This document shows positions 33,421-46,464 of a DNA stretch of 64,000 nucleotides, piece by piece. The position numbers and the translations under genes were made by a program. The stretch is from Prunus persica (Eukaryota > Streptophyta > Magnoliopsida > Rosales > Rosaceae). The stretch's first letter is position 1. The number at the start of each line of letters is the position of its first letter. Below the pieces are notes generated by a model. It made no database searches, was not told the DNA's origin, and saw only the letters and a program-made list of their open reading frames with translations. Where the stretch lies: positions 26,911,643 through 26,975,642 of the forward strand of contig NC_034009.1 in NCBI RefSeq assembly GCF_000346465.2, given 5' to 3'.

Positions 33421-36328
33421 ATACAAAACTATGAAATGCCAAATATTCAATAAGTACACTACAAAAGTATGCATACATCATTAGGGTCCAAAATACAGTC
33501 AGCCGCTATATCAAAAATGCACAACACTAACTGCATCTATTCAAGTCCATGAGTACCTTGATCTGATTCTAAAAGTCAGTCTCAGTAGGGCCTGCATCCC
33601 CCTAAAAATAGATAATCTCTACATTGCCACTGTCTTTTATTTCCTGTGAAAGGTTTATAATAAGCTTTCTTCACATTACTCTTGAAACTTCTCCACAACT
33701 TTTCAATTGGATGACCCTCATCACCATCTACTTCAATTTATTACCCATTGGGTGACCCTCATCACTCATCATCATCTACTTCAATTTACAAGTAAAACCA
33801 AAAAACAACAAAAAAAACTGAGAATAAAGAATATATTACCCATTGTAGTAGTGAATGCATGCTATTTGAACTTGTGTTGAATTCATGCTAATTGATTATT
33901 TGTGGTTGTCTATGATTGATTATTTAATGCAGGATATTAGAGGAGGATTCAGAAGCCAAGGCAAAAGTCAATCTAGGGGCAGATTCACCATTACTCAAAC
34001 TACTCAAAGAGGAATAAGTCAATCTAGATACTAACAATATGGGGAGAGAAACTGCTCTCAATGTTGGGGGAGGGCTTGGAACTCCTCCAAATGGTGGTGG
34101 AGGGAGAGGCAATCTTCAAAATGCTATGGGGAGGGAGGAACTGCTCAAACTGGTCAAGGGAGAGGAACTCCTACTGTGTTTTTCTATGCTAGGGGTTTAT
34201 AGAATGAGTCAATTATAACAACTACATCTATAAAGTATAAATCTCCATCAAAAAAGGCAAAAACTCATCACATGCAGTCCTCATGAACTTTTGCAAGTGT
34301 GGAAGTCTTTACCTTTTAATTGATGGATAACTTTTGATTTTGGTGGATGACTTTTGAGTTTGTGGATGGCTTCTTTGATGTAATAAAATATTTGGTTGGT
34401 TAGGATTAGACTTATTTTGGGAATTATTATGTATTGTATAATGTATGGGAATGGTTATGGACCTATTTGGTTGGTTAGGATTAGACTTATTTGAGAATGA
34501 TTATGTATTGTGTAATGCAGGAGAATGGTTATGCATCTATTTGGTTAAAGCTCTTGTTTGGTGTGCAAGTTTGTACAAATTTTATGCATGAATTATCTAA
34601 ACTTTGTTACAACTCTTGTTTACCTTTGTGTTTGGATAAGGGAATTGTGAAACTTTGCACTCAATTCCTACAAATTTTTTATCACACTAATTTTGTTATG
34701 CTTCGCATTTGACATAATTGTTCACGTGTGCAAAATGGATATCAATGTGCAAACACAAACATACTTTAACTTCAACTACATTTCAATTAAAAGCTAAGTA
34801 CATAACTAGCAGACACAAACAGACCTTACAGACTCAAAAGCCAATAACATAGTTGTTCACATACACAAACAAACCTCACAAATTCAAAAGCCAAGAACAT
34901 AGTTCTTCACATACACACTCAAAAGCCAAGTACATTGAAGCATTTTCATTACATTAATTCCAATTTGGGTTTTTTCCCCACCCTATTTTTGGGTTTCCAA
35001 AACCCATAAACAAACACACATAACATTACACTTAAACAGATTCCAACCCAGAACTGAAGCTTTTTCTTTTCCGCTCTCTGCAACTTCAGTTCCTTTTCCA
35101 TGCTCTCATGTTTCGCAAGAGCCCATGAATGATTTGCTTCGAATGTTCACACATTTATGTGTCCGCCCACTCCCACAAATCACAGCCACCACTTCTCTGC
35201 ATCATTGTTCATATCAGAAAATAAACAACAAAAAGCAACAAAAAATTCAACAAACTCACATAATCAAACTCACCCATTCTATTGCACAAACATAAAACCT
35301 CCTTCCAGGGTTTGAATCGGTTCACAATGTTCTTATTCGAGCCTCTTTTGGACATTTGCACAATTTCTTCATTTCCTTAGATTCACCGATTTTCCAACTC
35401 ATTTCCTTAGATTTCTACACCAATTGATCTTTCTCTTTTATAAGAATAGGAGGAGGGAAGCTAAGGAGGGAACTGACAAGCTCATGGTTGTTTTCTAAGT
35501 AGATTGGGCTTTTAATACTCCACCTTACCTGAAATTAGGAGGAAAGTAAGAGTTTGTTCATGAAATAACGAATTTATCCTTTAAAATGTGTCATGTTCCT
35601 CTCACGTATAAAAACTAACGGCAAAGTGGATGGGAGTCTTAAGGATCTAGCGGTAGGCCCTCAATTGGCGAGTTTTAAAAAGTTCGAATCTTTAATTTAA
35701 TACCGAAAAAATTGTTAAGGAATTAAATTGACAATATACGAATAATTCTGGGGACAAAACCGCAAAAAACCTTATTTTTATTGAAGAGATAATAACACGC
35801 GGTTCTTTTAAGTCTCCTAAATTTTACCTTTGTTGGAGGGACAGTAAATGCGGTTAAAAAAAACATCAGTCTTTTTATCGAATCATATTCTTTAGGCCCA
35901 AATTATGGTATCTTAGACAAGGAGCTTCTTCAATAAGAGGGTTATGGTGAGGAAGTGTATTGAGGGGTTTAATCTGGACGTCAGATGATAGATTTGCAAA
36001 TGATCTTATGGTTGTTAAGAATTCTCTCATTATAACCTCTCGTTATGACCCCTGGTTAGAGTCTTGCAGTGGGGACTTGCCCCAGTCCAACCCAAAGCCA
36101 TGCAAATTAGAGAGTCAAACACATGCACAGCCCTCCCCTTCCCTTCCCTCCTGCAAATCCTCTCTTCCACAGAACACATGCCGCAACATTCTCTCCTATC
36201 TTTCTCCCTACCCTCCATTCACCCACAGGCCACAAACAAGAAGAAGAAGAAGAAGACACATTACATTGATCATGCACATCTCCATCACCACCTAGCAACC
36301 TCCTTACCTTCTCTCACAGAAAACAACC
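33421..36328. other. Transposon-derived intergenic region and peroxidase upstream region
   Basis: No intact gene. About 33935-34290 reads on the plus strand as a Gly/Arg/Gln/Ser-rich low-complexity tail (GKSQSRGRFTITQTTQRG) ending THHMQSS, resembling the C-terminal end of a Mutator-like transposase; it contains stops. Short repeats (CAAAAGCCAA..ACATAGTT, about 60-bp period) occur at 34830-34940. A tRNA-like sequence lies at 35640-35695. From about 35900 the DNA should be the peroxidase promoter; no TATA box was certain. Confidence 0.4.
35640..35695 (+). mobile_element. tRNA-like SINE remnant
   Basis: CTAGCGGTAGGCC followed 30-odd bases later by GTTCGAATC (35682-35690), a good Pol III B-box, suggests a tRNA-derived SINE head. 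Confidence 0.35.
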
Positions 36329-37333
36329 ATGGCGTTTCATTCCCATTTCCTTCTCTTCTTTTTTCTCACAGCAGGGCTAGCTCTACTCTTCCACTCCACA
36401 GCAGATCCCCATCTCACCGAAAACTACTACGAAAAAACATGCCCTAAATTCAACGACATCGTCCAGCAAGTCGTGACCGACAAGCAAATTGCGACCCCGA
36501 CAACGGCCGCCGCCGTCCTCCGCCTCTTCTTCCACGACTGCGTGCTGGAAGGCTGCGACGCCTCCCTCCTCATCGCCTCCAACTCCTTCAACAAGGCGGA
36601 GCGCGACCATGACACCAACGTTAACCTCCCCGGCGACGGCTTCGACACCATTGCCCGCATCAAGACCTCCCTCGAGCTCCAGTGCCCCGGCGTCGTCTCC
36701 TGCGCAGACATCATCTCCGCGGCCACCCGTAACCTCATCAACATGGTCGGCGGGCCCCACTACCGGGTCAGCTTCGGCCGCAAGGACGGCCTCGTGTCCC
36801 GAGCCGACCGAGTCGACGGCCACTACGCCAAGACCAACATGACCATCTCCGAGATCATCAACCTCTTCGCCTCCAAGAAGCTCTCCGTACAGGACCTGGT
36901 CGTCCTCTCCGGGGCCCACACCATAGGCTTCTCCCACTGCAAGGAGTTCAGCAACCGGATCTTCAATTTCAGCAAGACCTCCGACATCGACCCGACCCTC
37001 AACGCCAATTTCGCGAAGGGGTTGAAGAACCTCTGCGCAAATTACACAAGTAACCCCGGCATGTCGGCCTTCAACGACGTCATGACCCCGGGCAAATTCG
37101 ACAACATGTATTTCCGCAACTTGCAGAGAGGGCTGGGCTTGTTGAGCACGGACCAGGCTCTGATGGCGGACGAGAGGACGAAGCCGCTTGTGGATCTCTA
37201 CGCGTCGAACGAGAAAAAGTTTTTTGAGGATTTTGCTCAGTCTATGATCAAGGTTAGCCTTATGAACGTGAAGACAGGGAAACACGGAGAGGTGCGCCGC
37301 AGATGCGATGCCTTCAACAATCTCAAGATTTAA
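36329..37333 (+). CDS. Class III secretory peroxidase, intronless (PER41/65-like)
   Basis: Haem peroxidase that uses H2O2 to oxidise phenolics in the cell wall or vacuole. Single exon, 334 residues, normal size. Signal peptide FLLFFFLTAGLALLFHSTA, then the mature start DPHLTENYYEKTCPKFNDIV. Distal haem site RLFFHDCVLEGCDASLL with catalytic Arg and His; proximal His in VVLSGAHTIGFSHC; calcium-site residues in GCDAS; conserved CPGVVSCADI and GRKDGLVS; eight cysteines at family positions. Predicted N-glycosylation sites include NMT, NFS and NYT. Most class III genes have three introns, while the PER41/65-like group has none or few. The coding sequence is strikingly GC-rich and C-ending in its first two thirds compared with neighbouring genes. 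The VLEGC after HDC is less usual than FVNGC or FVQGC. Confidence 0.95.
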   Translation: MAFHSHFLLFFFLTAGLALLFHSTADPHLTENYYEKTCPKFNDIVQQVVTDKQIATPTTAAAVLRLFFHDCVLEGCDASLLIASNSFNKAERDHDTNVNLPGDGFDTIARIKTSLELQCPGVVSCADIISAATRNLINMVGGPHYRVSFGRKDGLVSRADRVDGHYAKTNMTISEIINLFASKKLSVQDLVVLSGAHTIGFSHCKEFSNRIFNFSKTSDIDPTLNANFAKGLKNLCANYTSNPGMSAFNDVMTPGKFDNMYFRNLQRGLGLLSTDQALMADERTKPLVDLYASNEKKFFEDFAQSMIKVSLMNVKTGKHGEVRRRCDAFNNLKI

Positions 37334-38070
37334 AACAAGAAATTAAGAAGAATATTTTGTCGACTTAAAAACTCATTTTTTGATTTTTGATTTTTTGATT
37401 TCTTTTGTAAAGTTTAGAAAGACGAAACTGTTGTATCTTCAAGATACAGAGCTGCAAATTTTGCAAGCAATTGTGCAGCTTATTAAAGGTATAAACTTAC
37501 AAATTCATAATCAATCACAAACATGGATCCTTGAGAATTTATAAAAAGGAAACTGCTTCTAGTATGATGCCTGTTTAGTACGGCGAATTAGGCCCTTGCA
37601 TTCATGGAACAAAAGAAACTAGCCAAACAATTGGGTACTTGTGCAGGAGCAAATACATCCTCTGCCATGCTTTTAATTCCATAATCCAAAATAACCACCC
37701 CAGCAATGAGTTGACGAATAAACTATGCCAATTTACATGTGTGATTGATAACAATGCCAGCGTAAAAGAATAACAAGGGAATCAAGAAAAATTAAAGAAT
37801 TTTACAATAACGATGAGTTGCTGTCGTCTTGCCATGCCAGAGTAATGGAGCCAAACATATCCACTTGCATCATTATTTAACACACTCTGGTCTACCAAAA
37901 GCTTAGCCTTGTACTTCGCTTCGATGGATGCTAAACAACCACAACCAAAAACTGGAAAGAGACTGTCTGGTTCCCTGCAGCATATAGAGGTTATCTTTAA
38001 AATAAAATCAAGATATCGTCAACATGGAAGACGGCAATGTTAACAGTAAAGGTTATGACTCTCACCCTGG
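37334..38070. other. Convergent intergenic spacer
   Basis: Contains the peroxidase 3' UTR (AT-rich, GATTTTTGA repeats at about 37380-37400) and the downstream part of the DnaJ gene. Nothing else is seen. Confidence 0.5.
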
Positions 38071-41000
38071 TCAGCAAGGTTTTCTTTTGTCGACCTTTAA
38101 GTGAATGTTGAACCATTTTTTCCTCTTAGAACGATCTCTAAATGTAGATTTCTTATCTCTCACTTGACCTTCTTCGTTGACCTCCTTAGACTGACCCTTA
38201 TTCCTACTCCTACTTGAACTCCGCTTCATTGGTGGAGCAATTGTATATGAAGCATAAATTTCATTCCTCTGCCTGAGAAGCTCATCAATCTGAGAATAAC
38301 CCAATATAGAGGGGGGGAAAAGAAGCAGAAACTGAGTGTACTTCAAAACTATCAATGTGTACAAGAACATCATTTTTCAAATGCTGTAGTTCATGGAAAA
38401 AGTTTTAAAGAACGTCACCTCTTGCATTTCTTGTGTGTATCTAGACGTCATCTCTGTAAATTGTGCCAGAACCTGTCAACAAACCATGTGAAAACTAAGA
38501 TAAAGGTATTTACAATTTATAAAGGTATATGCAGTGCTCATGTCATGTCCAGACCTCTCTGTACTCGGTTTCAAATTTCGACAACTCCACTCTTTTTGTT
38601 AGTATTTGAGCTTCCACGGCTCTCAAATTTTCCTTCTCTTCTGTAAAAGGTCCACAAGAAAGAGCTTCTATTGTGTAGCTTGCACTTTTGAAAAAATTGT
38701 CACCTAGAATAATTTGCCAATACGGAGGTGGTAGTAAGGTGTAACCAAGTACAGCATAACCGAGAATCATAACATACCAAAGTCGACATACAAGTCAGTA
38801 AACAGAAGTCACAAACCATAAACAGCAAACACATGGGTGCCTGCTTTCAGTTCAGTCAATTCACATGGCTGAAACCCATCCAGCTTTTTGAAAAATGCAG
38901 CATCAGGATCCTTTGCAGCAGCCATCTATAGCCAAAAGATTTCCAGAAACCATAGTAGAAACAATTAGAAAAACAAAGCTGAAACCATATCAACAATGAT
39001 TAGAAAAATGAAATTCAAACAGCTCACCGAGTTCAATGTTTGATCCAACCGATATACAGGGAAACCGAGAAAATACATCCCAGCAGATGTAACCTTCCCT
39101 GTTTTTGCACTGTCCTCCTACACCAGAAGTATATATGAATGAGCAACTTAAACAAACACGACAAAACAGGCATATGCCCCGGCCATTAGGAATAGGAGAC
39201 CTGTTTTTTACATATCTCGCGTTATTTGGGGCATGAGAGGAACAATTTATGCATAGGAAGCATCACCAAAGATCCCAATCATTATATTGCAGCTGATACA
39301 AAAATGTAATTCTTACGCATATAGCAGTCCATAACAAAAAACCATCAACCCCTAGCCCCATTTTTATTCTCCCTTCCACACCTCCAACTCCAAAGTAAAA
39401 TAAATTATGTAAGAAGATGGTATGAACATGCAACCTTGATTAACTTCATGACTGTAACTGAAAGCAATACCATGCTCTTATAAGATAATAAATTGTCCCA
39501 TCTTAATTTCTTCCTATCTGACAGTCAGCTCTATATCTTTCGTTCAAAGTCATAGGAAGGAGCACATTATGGTTCCTTGCTACATTAGTGATCCACAACA
39601 CAACAGAATTTAAGAAAAAAAGTCTTGGTACCTGTAGGCAAAGGCTCAATCCACCAGTCTCTTCCTGATCAAAATACAATAACTGCAAAAGGACAATTAT
39701 AATTTATAAGAACAGAACATAAAGGAAATAGTTACTTAGAGGGTAGTTTCCAGGGAAACCATGTGCAAAGAGATCTAAGTTTCAACCTTGAACTTGCTTT
39801 TGTCAGACGACTGCACTTGGCACACAAATCCAGCCCTAGCGTCCGCTTCCGTTATTGTAACAGCATAGAAGTGAGCACATTGCTTTTCAACCTGTTAAAA
39901 TACGGAAAAATAAACAAATAAATGAATTGCACACTATAATTAACTGAATAACCAGGCAAAATACAATGGAAAACTTACCTTTTTTGTTATAGCCTGCCCC
40001 AATGGAAGTGGACGGATTGTGACTACGCCATTTAGTGCCTCCTCCAAGACAGTAGCTGATACGGTGGTCTTTATTGGCACCCCAAGTTTACTGATGTGTA
40101 AAACATTAATCCATATACCTCATCAGGAATTTTTTCACAAGTTCAGACAAGAAGAAAAAAAGCAAAATATAAATAAACCAAACCTAAAAAGGGCAGCAAA
40201 CATGGTATTTACAGCGCCCAAACTTGAAAGATCTAGCTCCAAGTCTTGACTTTCTGATTCAACAGCCTAGGAAACCAACAAAGCAATCATGTTCAGCAAC
40301 AAATACTACCTGAGGATAAAATGCATCTATGTAATCCTAATGAAATGCATGCTAACAGAGAGGGAACAACTGCAATCTCAACAGTCCTAAAGTGTGGGAT
40401 GAACATTAAACAAAGGTGACTGAATCTTCAATAGTTCACAATATTAAGCACCCCAAAAATATCTCACCTGAAAGCCAGCTGTGTCATACTGGCGCCGTTT
40501 GTCTGGATCAGACAAGATATTATAAGAAAAGGTGACCTCCTTAAACATATCAGCTGCTTTAGGGTCATTTGCATTTTTATCGGGATGGTACCTGAATGAT
40601 ACATTGTTAGCATTATCAATATCCTTTTCTCTTTTACGCTACAAGATTTGAACCCACTCAAGACACCCAACTACCACCTGGACTAAGGTCCAGCACATTT
40701 TCAAAATCCTCGACATTATACAAGAACATAGCAAAAAGATTATCAAGGCAAAACATATAAGAATGTGGAATTATTATGCAGTACCTTATCCCTTTGGATA
40801 AAAAGAATAGTCGATTTAAAATCACATTTTGACCAAAAAAACGCATTAAACTGAACGAACAAGGTATCTGAGAAATTTATATTTTTCTACTGTTAAATTG
40901 AACACCAAAACATCTGAAATTCTATTGTCAGAACTATTTATCTAACATAGAGAAGGCAATATGAACCCCGCGAATTTGTCCCACATGCCTACAAACAGAT

Positions 41001-41684
41001 TTCACTTAAGAAATCTGAGACTATCAAATTATTACCTTAAAGAATCTTTGCAAAGCTTAGAAGATAGTAATTAACACATCTATGCAAATATCAGAAAACC
41101 TTTAATTTTGACCTAAGCCTTCACCAGAATATCAGGAAACCTAAGATGCTCTCCGCAACCAATCATCAGTACACCAAGAAACCTCCACTTCCAGCTAGTA
41201 ATAATTCCAGAAAAACCTTAACGTTTATTATGTAATTTATGCCTTCGTCTTTGTGCTCATCTAAGTCACCTTTGAAGTCGAACTTGGAATTAGGCAAATT
41301 ATCAGCATTTATTGCAACAATAAGGTATCCCCAAACAACAAATTGATATTTAAAAAATCTAAGCAGCCAATTTCACACACTGATATACTCAATTAGAACA
41401 GCTACAACTCAAATTTTAAACAACAAATAGAAATAGTTACAAACACACAGAAAACATAAGCTCAAACTCATAGAAAAAATCAAGTCCAACAGTGCCTCAG
41501 AACTCAGGAGCTGAGAAAAAAATGAATTCAAATGAAAATTAACATACTTGAGAGCCATTTTTCGGTAAGCGCTTTTGATTTCCTGGTCGGTGGAATTCCT
41601 AGTGACACCAAGGACCTCGTAAGGGTCTCGCCGGAGCTGCTTCGTAGCTTCATGCTTCTCCGATTTCGATCGGTTAGTCGGCAT
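38071..41684 (-). CDS. ARL1: DnaJ domain protein, ARG1-like (ARL1/DnaJ16 type)
   Basis: J-domain co-chaperone of the ARG1 family, peripheral to membranes and linked to root gravitropism and auxin transport in Arabidopsis. Eleven exons: 41684-41548, 40591-40468, 40266-40184, 40090-39979, 39891-39787, 39682-39632, 39117-39028, 38925-38817, 38703-38555, 38472-38419 and 38289-38071, in frame throughout, 410 residues. Residues 20-85 are the J domain ([20 protein letters not shown], then [10 protein letters not shown] with the HPD triad). The middle is the ARG1-type domain ([64 protein letters not shown]). A coiled coil follows ([20 protein letters not shown] to [11 protein letters not shown]), then a basic tail ending [26 protein letters not shown] and [11 protein letters not shown] fit ARL1 better than ARG1. 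Intron 1 (about 950 bp) holds a SINE-like remnant. Confidence 0.94.
40641..40700 (-). mobile_element. tRNA-derived SINE-like remnant in intron 1 of the DnaJ gene
   Basis: On the minus strand TAGTCCAGGTGG (40685-40674) is a full Pol III A-box match and GGTTCAAATC (40654-40645) a B-box match, about 30 bases apart as in tRNA-derived SINEs. Confidence 0.5.
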
Positions 41685-44091
41685 TTTCGAATTAACGGCC
41701 GATTTGTTCACAAAACCCTAGAAATGCCTACAGATACCTCTGAAAAACCGAAATTCACGATTCTGAAGTGGAATTTTCCCTCATTTTGGAGAAATTTATC
41801 GGGAAATCAGCTGTCACACAGCACTGGAACATGGGAAAACCCTAGAGAACCAGGAGGGAGAAAGACTCCATGCACCTCCAAGCTGGGAGACAGACGGGGA
41901 GAGAGAGAGAGAGAGACAGAGAGAAAGAGACAAGAGAGGGCGAGAAATTGGAGGGGGAAATTAGGTGTCATGTTGTTATTATTGTTATTATAATTAACTT
42001 GTGAGAAATTTGAAAACGAGTGGGTTACTGATAATGTACGCCGGGTGCGCAATACGCATCGGGAAAGTTGACGCCCTTACCTAGCCGGGTAGGGCCTTGC
42101 ACGCGACTTGCACGTGCGTGTGTGGCGCATAAAATCAAAAGCCGTATGTGCACTGCGCACATGTGCGCACGTTAGCTGTAGCTTTTGGTTTTCGAAAATG
42201 GCTCGCAGGGGGCTGGGTTGGATGATTTGGCCATAATCAATGCTAAAAAGCTAAGTATTGAACTCGCAATCAGTGGGGTGGATTGAGTTAGAAACTTGAC
42301 CTCAAAACTTTGATGGATTTTTTTATGTATTATTTATTTATTGTAATTAGCGTTGAGAGTTGTATTATTTATTTATTTGCTTTTATTTTATGGGAAAATG
42401 ATTAATACTATGATTTATGGACCCTTAAAATAAAAGCATGAAATCATGGTCCAGCTTATTATGGTGTGACATGCCATCATATCATACGCTTGCTTCCTAT
42501 CTGGAAAAAGAACAAAATTAATTACTTTTTGGGCAAACAAATTGAGAGTGTGTAAAACATTTTTCCCCTCTATTTTTTCGAATGAGCAATGTTAGGCATA
42601 CCCACTTTCAATCTTATGTATCACATTTTTAATAAAGAGGTGATACACGAGATGGTATACAAATATGATATGACTAGCATTTTTATTTTCAAATATAGTA
42701 TTTTCTTAATTAGAAATGCCAAATATTGATTGAAATATACAATATTTATTATAAATAAATATGACAGACTAGATGCATGTTGGCTGCAACCAAATTTTGA
42801 GTCAAATATTAAGAAAATATTAAAGGAATGGTGTGACTGTAACCTTTGTTGTTTATTTGATTAAATTGTTTCTAAAAACATAAAGACAAGAACATAAAAA
42901 CAAAGTTTTAGGTGTCAATGTGACAAGGTCCGGATATATGATATTCTTCCCAAATTTGAGATGCCACATGCTTTTCTCTGCGAATTTAAATTAATTGAGC
43001 TTGAAAGCTGGGTAAAAATAATAATTTATTTCTAATGGCACCTCAATTCCATAATGTGTGTGGTGACGCAGAATAAGGTTTAAGTAAATCTATATGTATG
43101 GCCACACCCACAACATCAGCCAACTTGATGATATTGCGTATATACATATCCTTTGCCCTTGCTTTTGCAGCAACTTCTTGCTTCTTACTTCTTAGTCCTC
43201 ATACTTTCTACTTGCTTGCGCCCCATTTTATGATTTCTTTTATTTATATAGAAAGCGATAATCTTGATTATTTTAAATTAATATAATATAAGGAAAGAAA
43301 GAGTCAAGTAGGTTCATTATTCTGACTAACTGACATAATCCTACATATGTCCACATTTTATGATTTTAATTTTATACTTCTTCTAAATTCATTAAATTAG
43401 CTATCTTTGTTTATTTCTACGCTGGTCTAATTAAATGGAATATCATAATGAGTGGGTTTGGTTTAGCTACAATTCTCTATTAGGTTGAGAACTTGAGATA
43501 ATTCGTCAAAAGAGTGCCATTGAAGACTATGCAACAAGGAAAAGAAGAAGATGGGTTGGGGAGGAAAAAAAAAAAATTGTTCTTAAATTCGACTGTCAAA
43601 TTTTGCTTCTTTTCTTTTTATGAGTCTGCATTGAGCTTTGATATATGAAGGTAGGTTTTCTTCTTTGTCAAGAGGGTGACCTGTTGCCTAATCAAGCACT
43701 AAATAATCAATTCTGTCACCCAAAACAAAGGCAAACAACTCGTCTTTTAACATCAAAGAGACTTGAAGGAGTTCCCAAGTGTGTCTCATGTGACACATAA
43801 AGAGAAAGAGAGATGTAATGCAACACCTTTTGGGGCTGTTTGGTATATAAGTTTGGCTTAGATTGTTAATATCGGGCTCACCAAAAATACCTTTTTAGAA
43901 GAAGAAATTATAAAATAATATTGTACCATGACGTCAGCTAGTAATACTCTCATTCAAAATTTGCCACATGTCCATCTCTTTTACAGTCGAATTGAAATTA
44001 TAATGTTACCCATTTAAAGCATAAAAAAATTATAAAAAAAAAGGTCAACCACCGCCCACCCGAAACCAGCATTGCCTCCCCTCCCACCACC
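41685..44091. other. Intergenic
   Basis: Next to the DnaJ gene is a GA-rich 5' region ((GA)n near 41899-41935). The remainder is AT-rich with no supported gene. The plus ORF at 43098-43286 opens with a hydrophobic stretch but has no recognisable domain or promoter and is left out. Confidence 0.5.
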
Positions 44092-45268
44092 CAGTGGCAG
44101 ACCTACAAAGATGCAAGGAGGTGCAATTGCACCTCCGGTCGCCGGAAAAAACCATGGAGGTGCTGGATTTGGCCCTTTGCTCTCTAGCGTTTTAAAAGGT
44201 GTATCAAGGCGCACCTCATGGAGTCCGTCGATCTGAGGCCGCCTGAAATCGCATCAAGGCACCATTCTTTTAGCAAGTTACATGATTGAGGCATGGTCTG
44301 TGTTGTAGAAGGAGTTGCAGAGGCGTGTCGCTTCTGGAGGCTCTGGTTCACGAATGAAGAAGACAACCCTTTTTTTAATTTTCACAAACGACGTCGTCCT
44401 TCGTTTATGTTTAATGAAACGCGTGTTTCAATGAGGTTGTTGTTTAAAAATTAAACTCTTTGGTTTTGGTGCAACCTAGATAACAGCAGTTTCAAGATTC
44501 ATTATTTTGCTTCAATTACTTGGTTGTTATAATAAATATTTGATTATAATAATGTAATACCAAAAGCCTTACGGTACCAATTTGAAGAAGCCCATCTGTC
44601 CAAAAAAAAAAAACAACAAAGAAGAAGAATCCTTGCACGATGCTCTCACATCACAATTTGAATATTAGAGTTTTTGTTTAATTAGGACTTGATTGACACA
44701 ACTTGTTTGTTGATCTAATTATTTTTTACTGTGATAATATGTTATTATTATTATTTTTGTATTTATTTTACCGTGCTAGTTAACCTTAAAATTATCTAAA
44801 AGTCTAGTTTATTTCAAAATATATTTTTTATTCAGTCCTTGGGCAGTACTAAAATCATTATTGCCTCTCTCCTGAATAATTCCTGAATCCACCACTGCCA
44901 CCACCCCCTCCCTCTTTTTCTCTTCCTCTTTGTTTGTCTTCTTCCCTCCATCTATTTCTCTCCATAGAAAACAAAGAATATAAGTTGACAATGGTATCAC
45001 CCATAAGTTGATTAGGGTTCAATTGGACATGCGGTCCATTTCTCATAATTTTCCAATTTTTTTGGTTCTTTTAATTTTGAGGAAGATGAAAACAACCCAT
45101 ATGAAGAAATTGAAAGATTGAGATCTGGATAACGATGCTAATGTTAAGGAAGGAAAGGGTAAAATTTGAATGTGAGAGAGATAGAGGGAGGAATAAAAAC
45201 AGAGACGGAAGCGGCAACGTTCTAGCGGTGGCGAAGGTGAATTGCCATTTAGGTCGAGGTGGGTGTGT
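44092..45268. other. Intergenic with possible hAT terminus
   Basis: CAGTGGCAGACCTACAAAGA at about 44092 resembles the CAGTGGCGGA-type end of hAT elements and GTGGCGGA phrases seen at 1893 and 31730. A GC-richer stretch (44040-44340) follows. No gene is seen. Confidence 0.35.
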
Positions 45269-45735
45269 TAGATATATGTCCTAAAAGCCAATATAAAATT
45301 GAAAATTCTAAGAATATAATATTAAATAACTATAATTAATAGAGCATGAATGTTAATTTAGGAAACTAATATATGCAAACTACAAAGTAACAAGTCCATG
45401 GATAATGATATAAATGAGACCCTTCCAATTGTATCCTAAAATGGTCCTGGTCATAGGATCACCAATTGGACAACAGTGATCTACAAAGATTGGTACACAT
45501 TATGTTTGCTCAAGTGGGAGGATGACTAGTCTAAAGTCATTTGTGTATAAGACACTGAGACAAGTGTGTAGGTGCTCAATAGAGATGGAGTTCACTGAAC
45601 GCGATCAAACTAAGAATTCTTGTGTGAAAGTTTTACTCACAAGTGTCAAACAAGTAATTCTAAGTTATGATAATGTAAATTAGCCCTTAGACCTGAGACG
45701 CATAGAGGGACAAATGGGGTTATGCGACCCTATGG
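45269..45735 (+). mobile_element. Partial Copia-type LTR
   Basis: TGTTAGATATATGTCCTAAA at 45269 is a typical LTR beginning of plant Copia elements whose LTR opens TGTTAGATATATGTCC. The following 460 bp (including GGTCCTGGTCATAGGATCAC and a GGACAAATGGGGTTATGCGA end) are consistent with an LTR body. No closing CA, primer site or second LTR was found, so it is a fragment or truncated solo LTR. The family call is from memory. Confidence 0.5.
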
Positions 45736-46464
45736 CAGCTGGGAAAAGTAGTGGTAAAGCTCTGATGTGACCCCAAGGCGCACACCAAGTGCTCGACAAA
45801 ATGCCCAGCATAGAAGGAAGAAGCTTGCGCACAGCACATGCCTTGCGGTGCACACACGAGCTGTGTTTTTTTTTTTTTTTTTTTAATAAACCGCGTGGCC
45901 AAAATGACGCAATTTTGTTCCAGGCATGTTAATTTTTTTTTTTAAACCTAGCCTCAAAACGACGTCGTTTTGAAGCCAAGTTTTTTTTTTAAAAAAAAAA
46001 CCGCCAACAACACTAGCTTATCTCTCCTCCCCGAGCTCCTTCATTGCCAAAACCTAATTTTTTTTTTTCAAAATCCCCTCTCCTCTCAAAACCCTAACTA
46101 ATCCCCAACCTTCACCACACCACCATCAACCAATACAAGGCGCTGCCATCACTTCTCATAAAGTCAAGTGAGTGATAATTTTACATATATTATTTTGAGC
46201 TTTGGATAATTTTAATGAAATTGATATATCTTTCATGAATTATAATTTATTGGTATATGGTTATATTGAATGATTTATTTTTTTTGGATTAGAATTTATG
46301 TTAATAGATTGATTTTCTTTATGAATTAGAATTTTTTGATATTTTGATATTGAATTATTTTGTTATTTGGATAATTGTATTAGAGTTTATATTTATTGAT
46401 ATTATTATTTGGATTAGATTAGAGTAGTCTTTATAATTGATTGATTGTGTAGAAAAAAATAATC
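45736..46464. other. Intergenic, leader of the hAT fragment
   Basis: Contains poly-T runs (45867-45886 and others), paired CAAAACGACGTCGTTTTG near 45955, and AT-rich leader up to the hAT start codon. CTCTCC-rich and AACCCTAA sequence at 46080-46105 resembles a gene leader. Confidence 0.4.

Noticed and set aside
36383..37285. 300-codon open frame antisense to the peroxidase
   Set aside because: It mirrors the GC-rich, C-ending codons of the peroxidase and is dominated by Gly, Val, Glu and Asp; it has no recognisable domain.
43098..43286. Small plus ORF with a hydrophobic N terminus
   Set aside because: Could pass as a secreted peptide, but it lacks cysteines, motifs and a promoter, and lies in AT-rich intergenic DNA.
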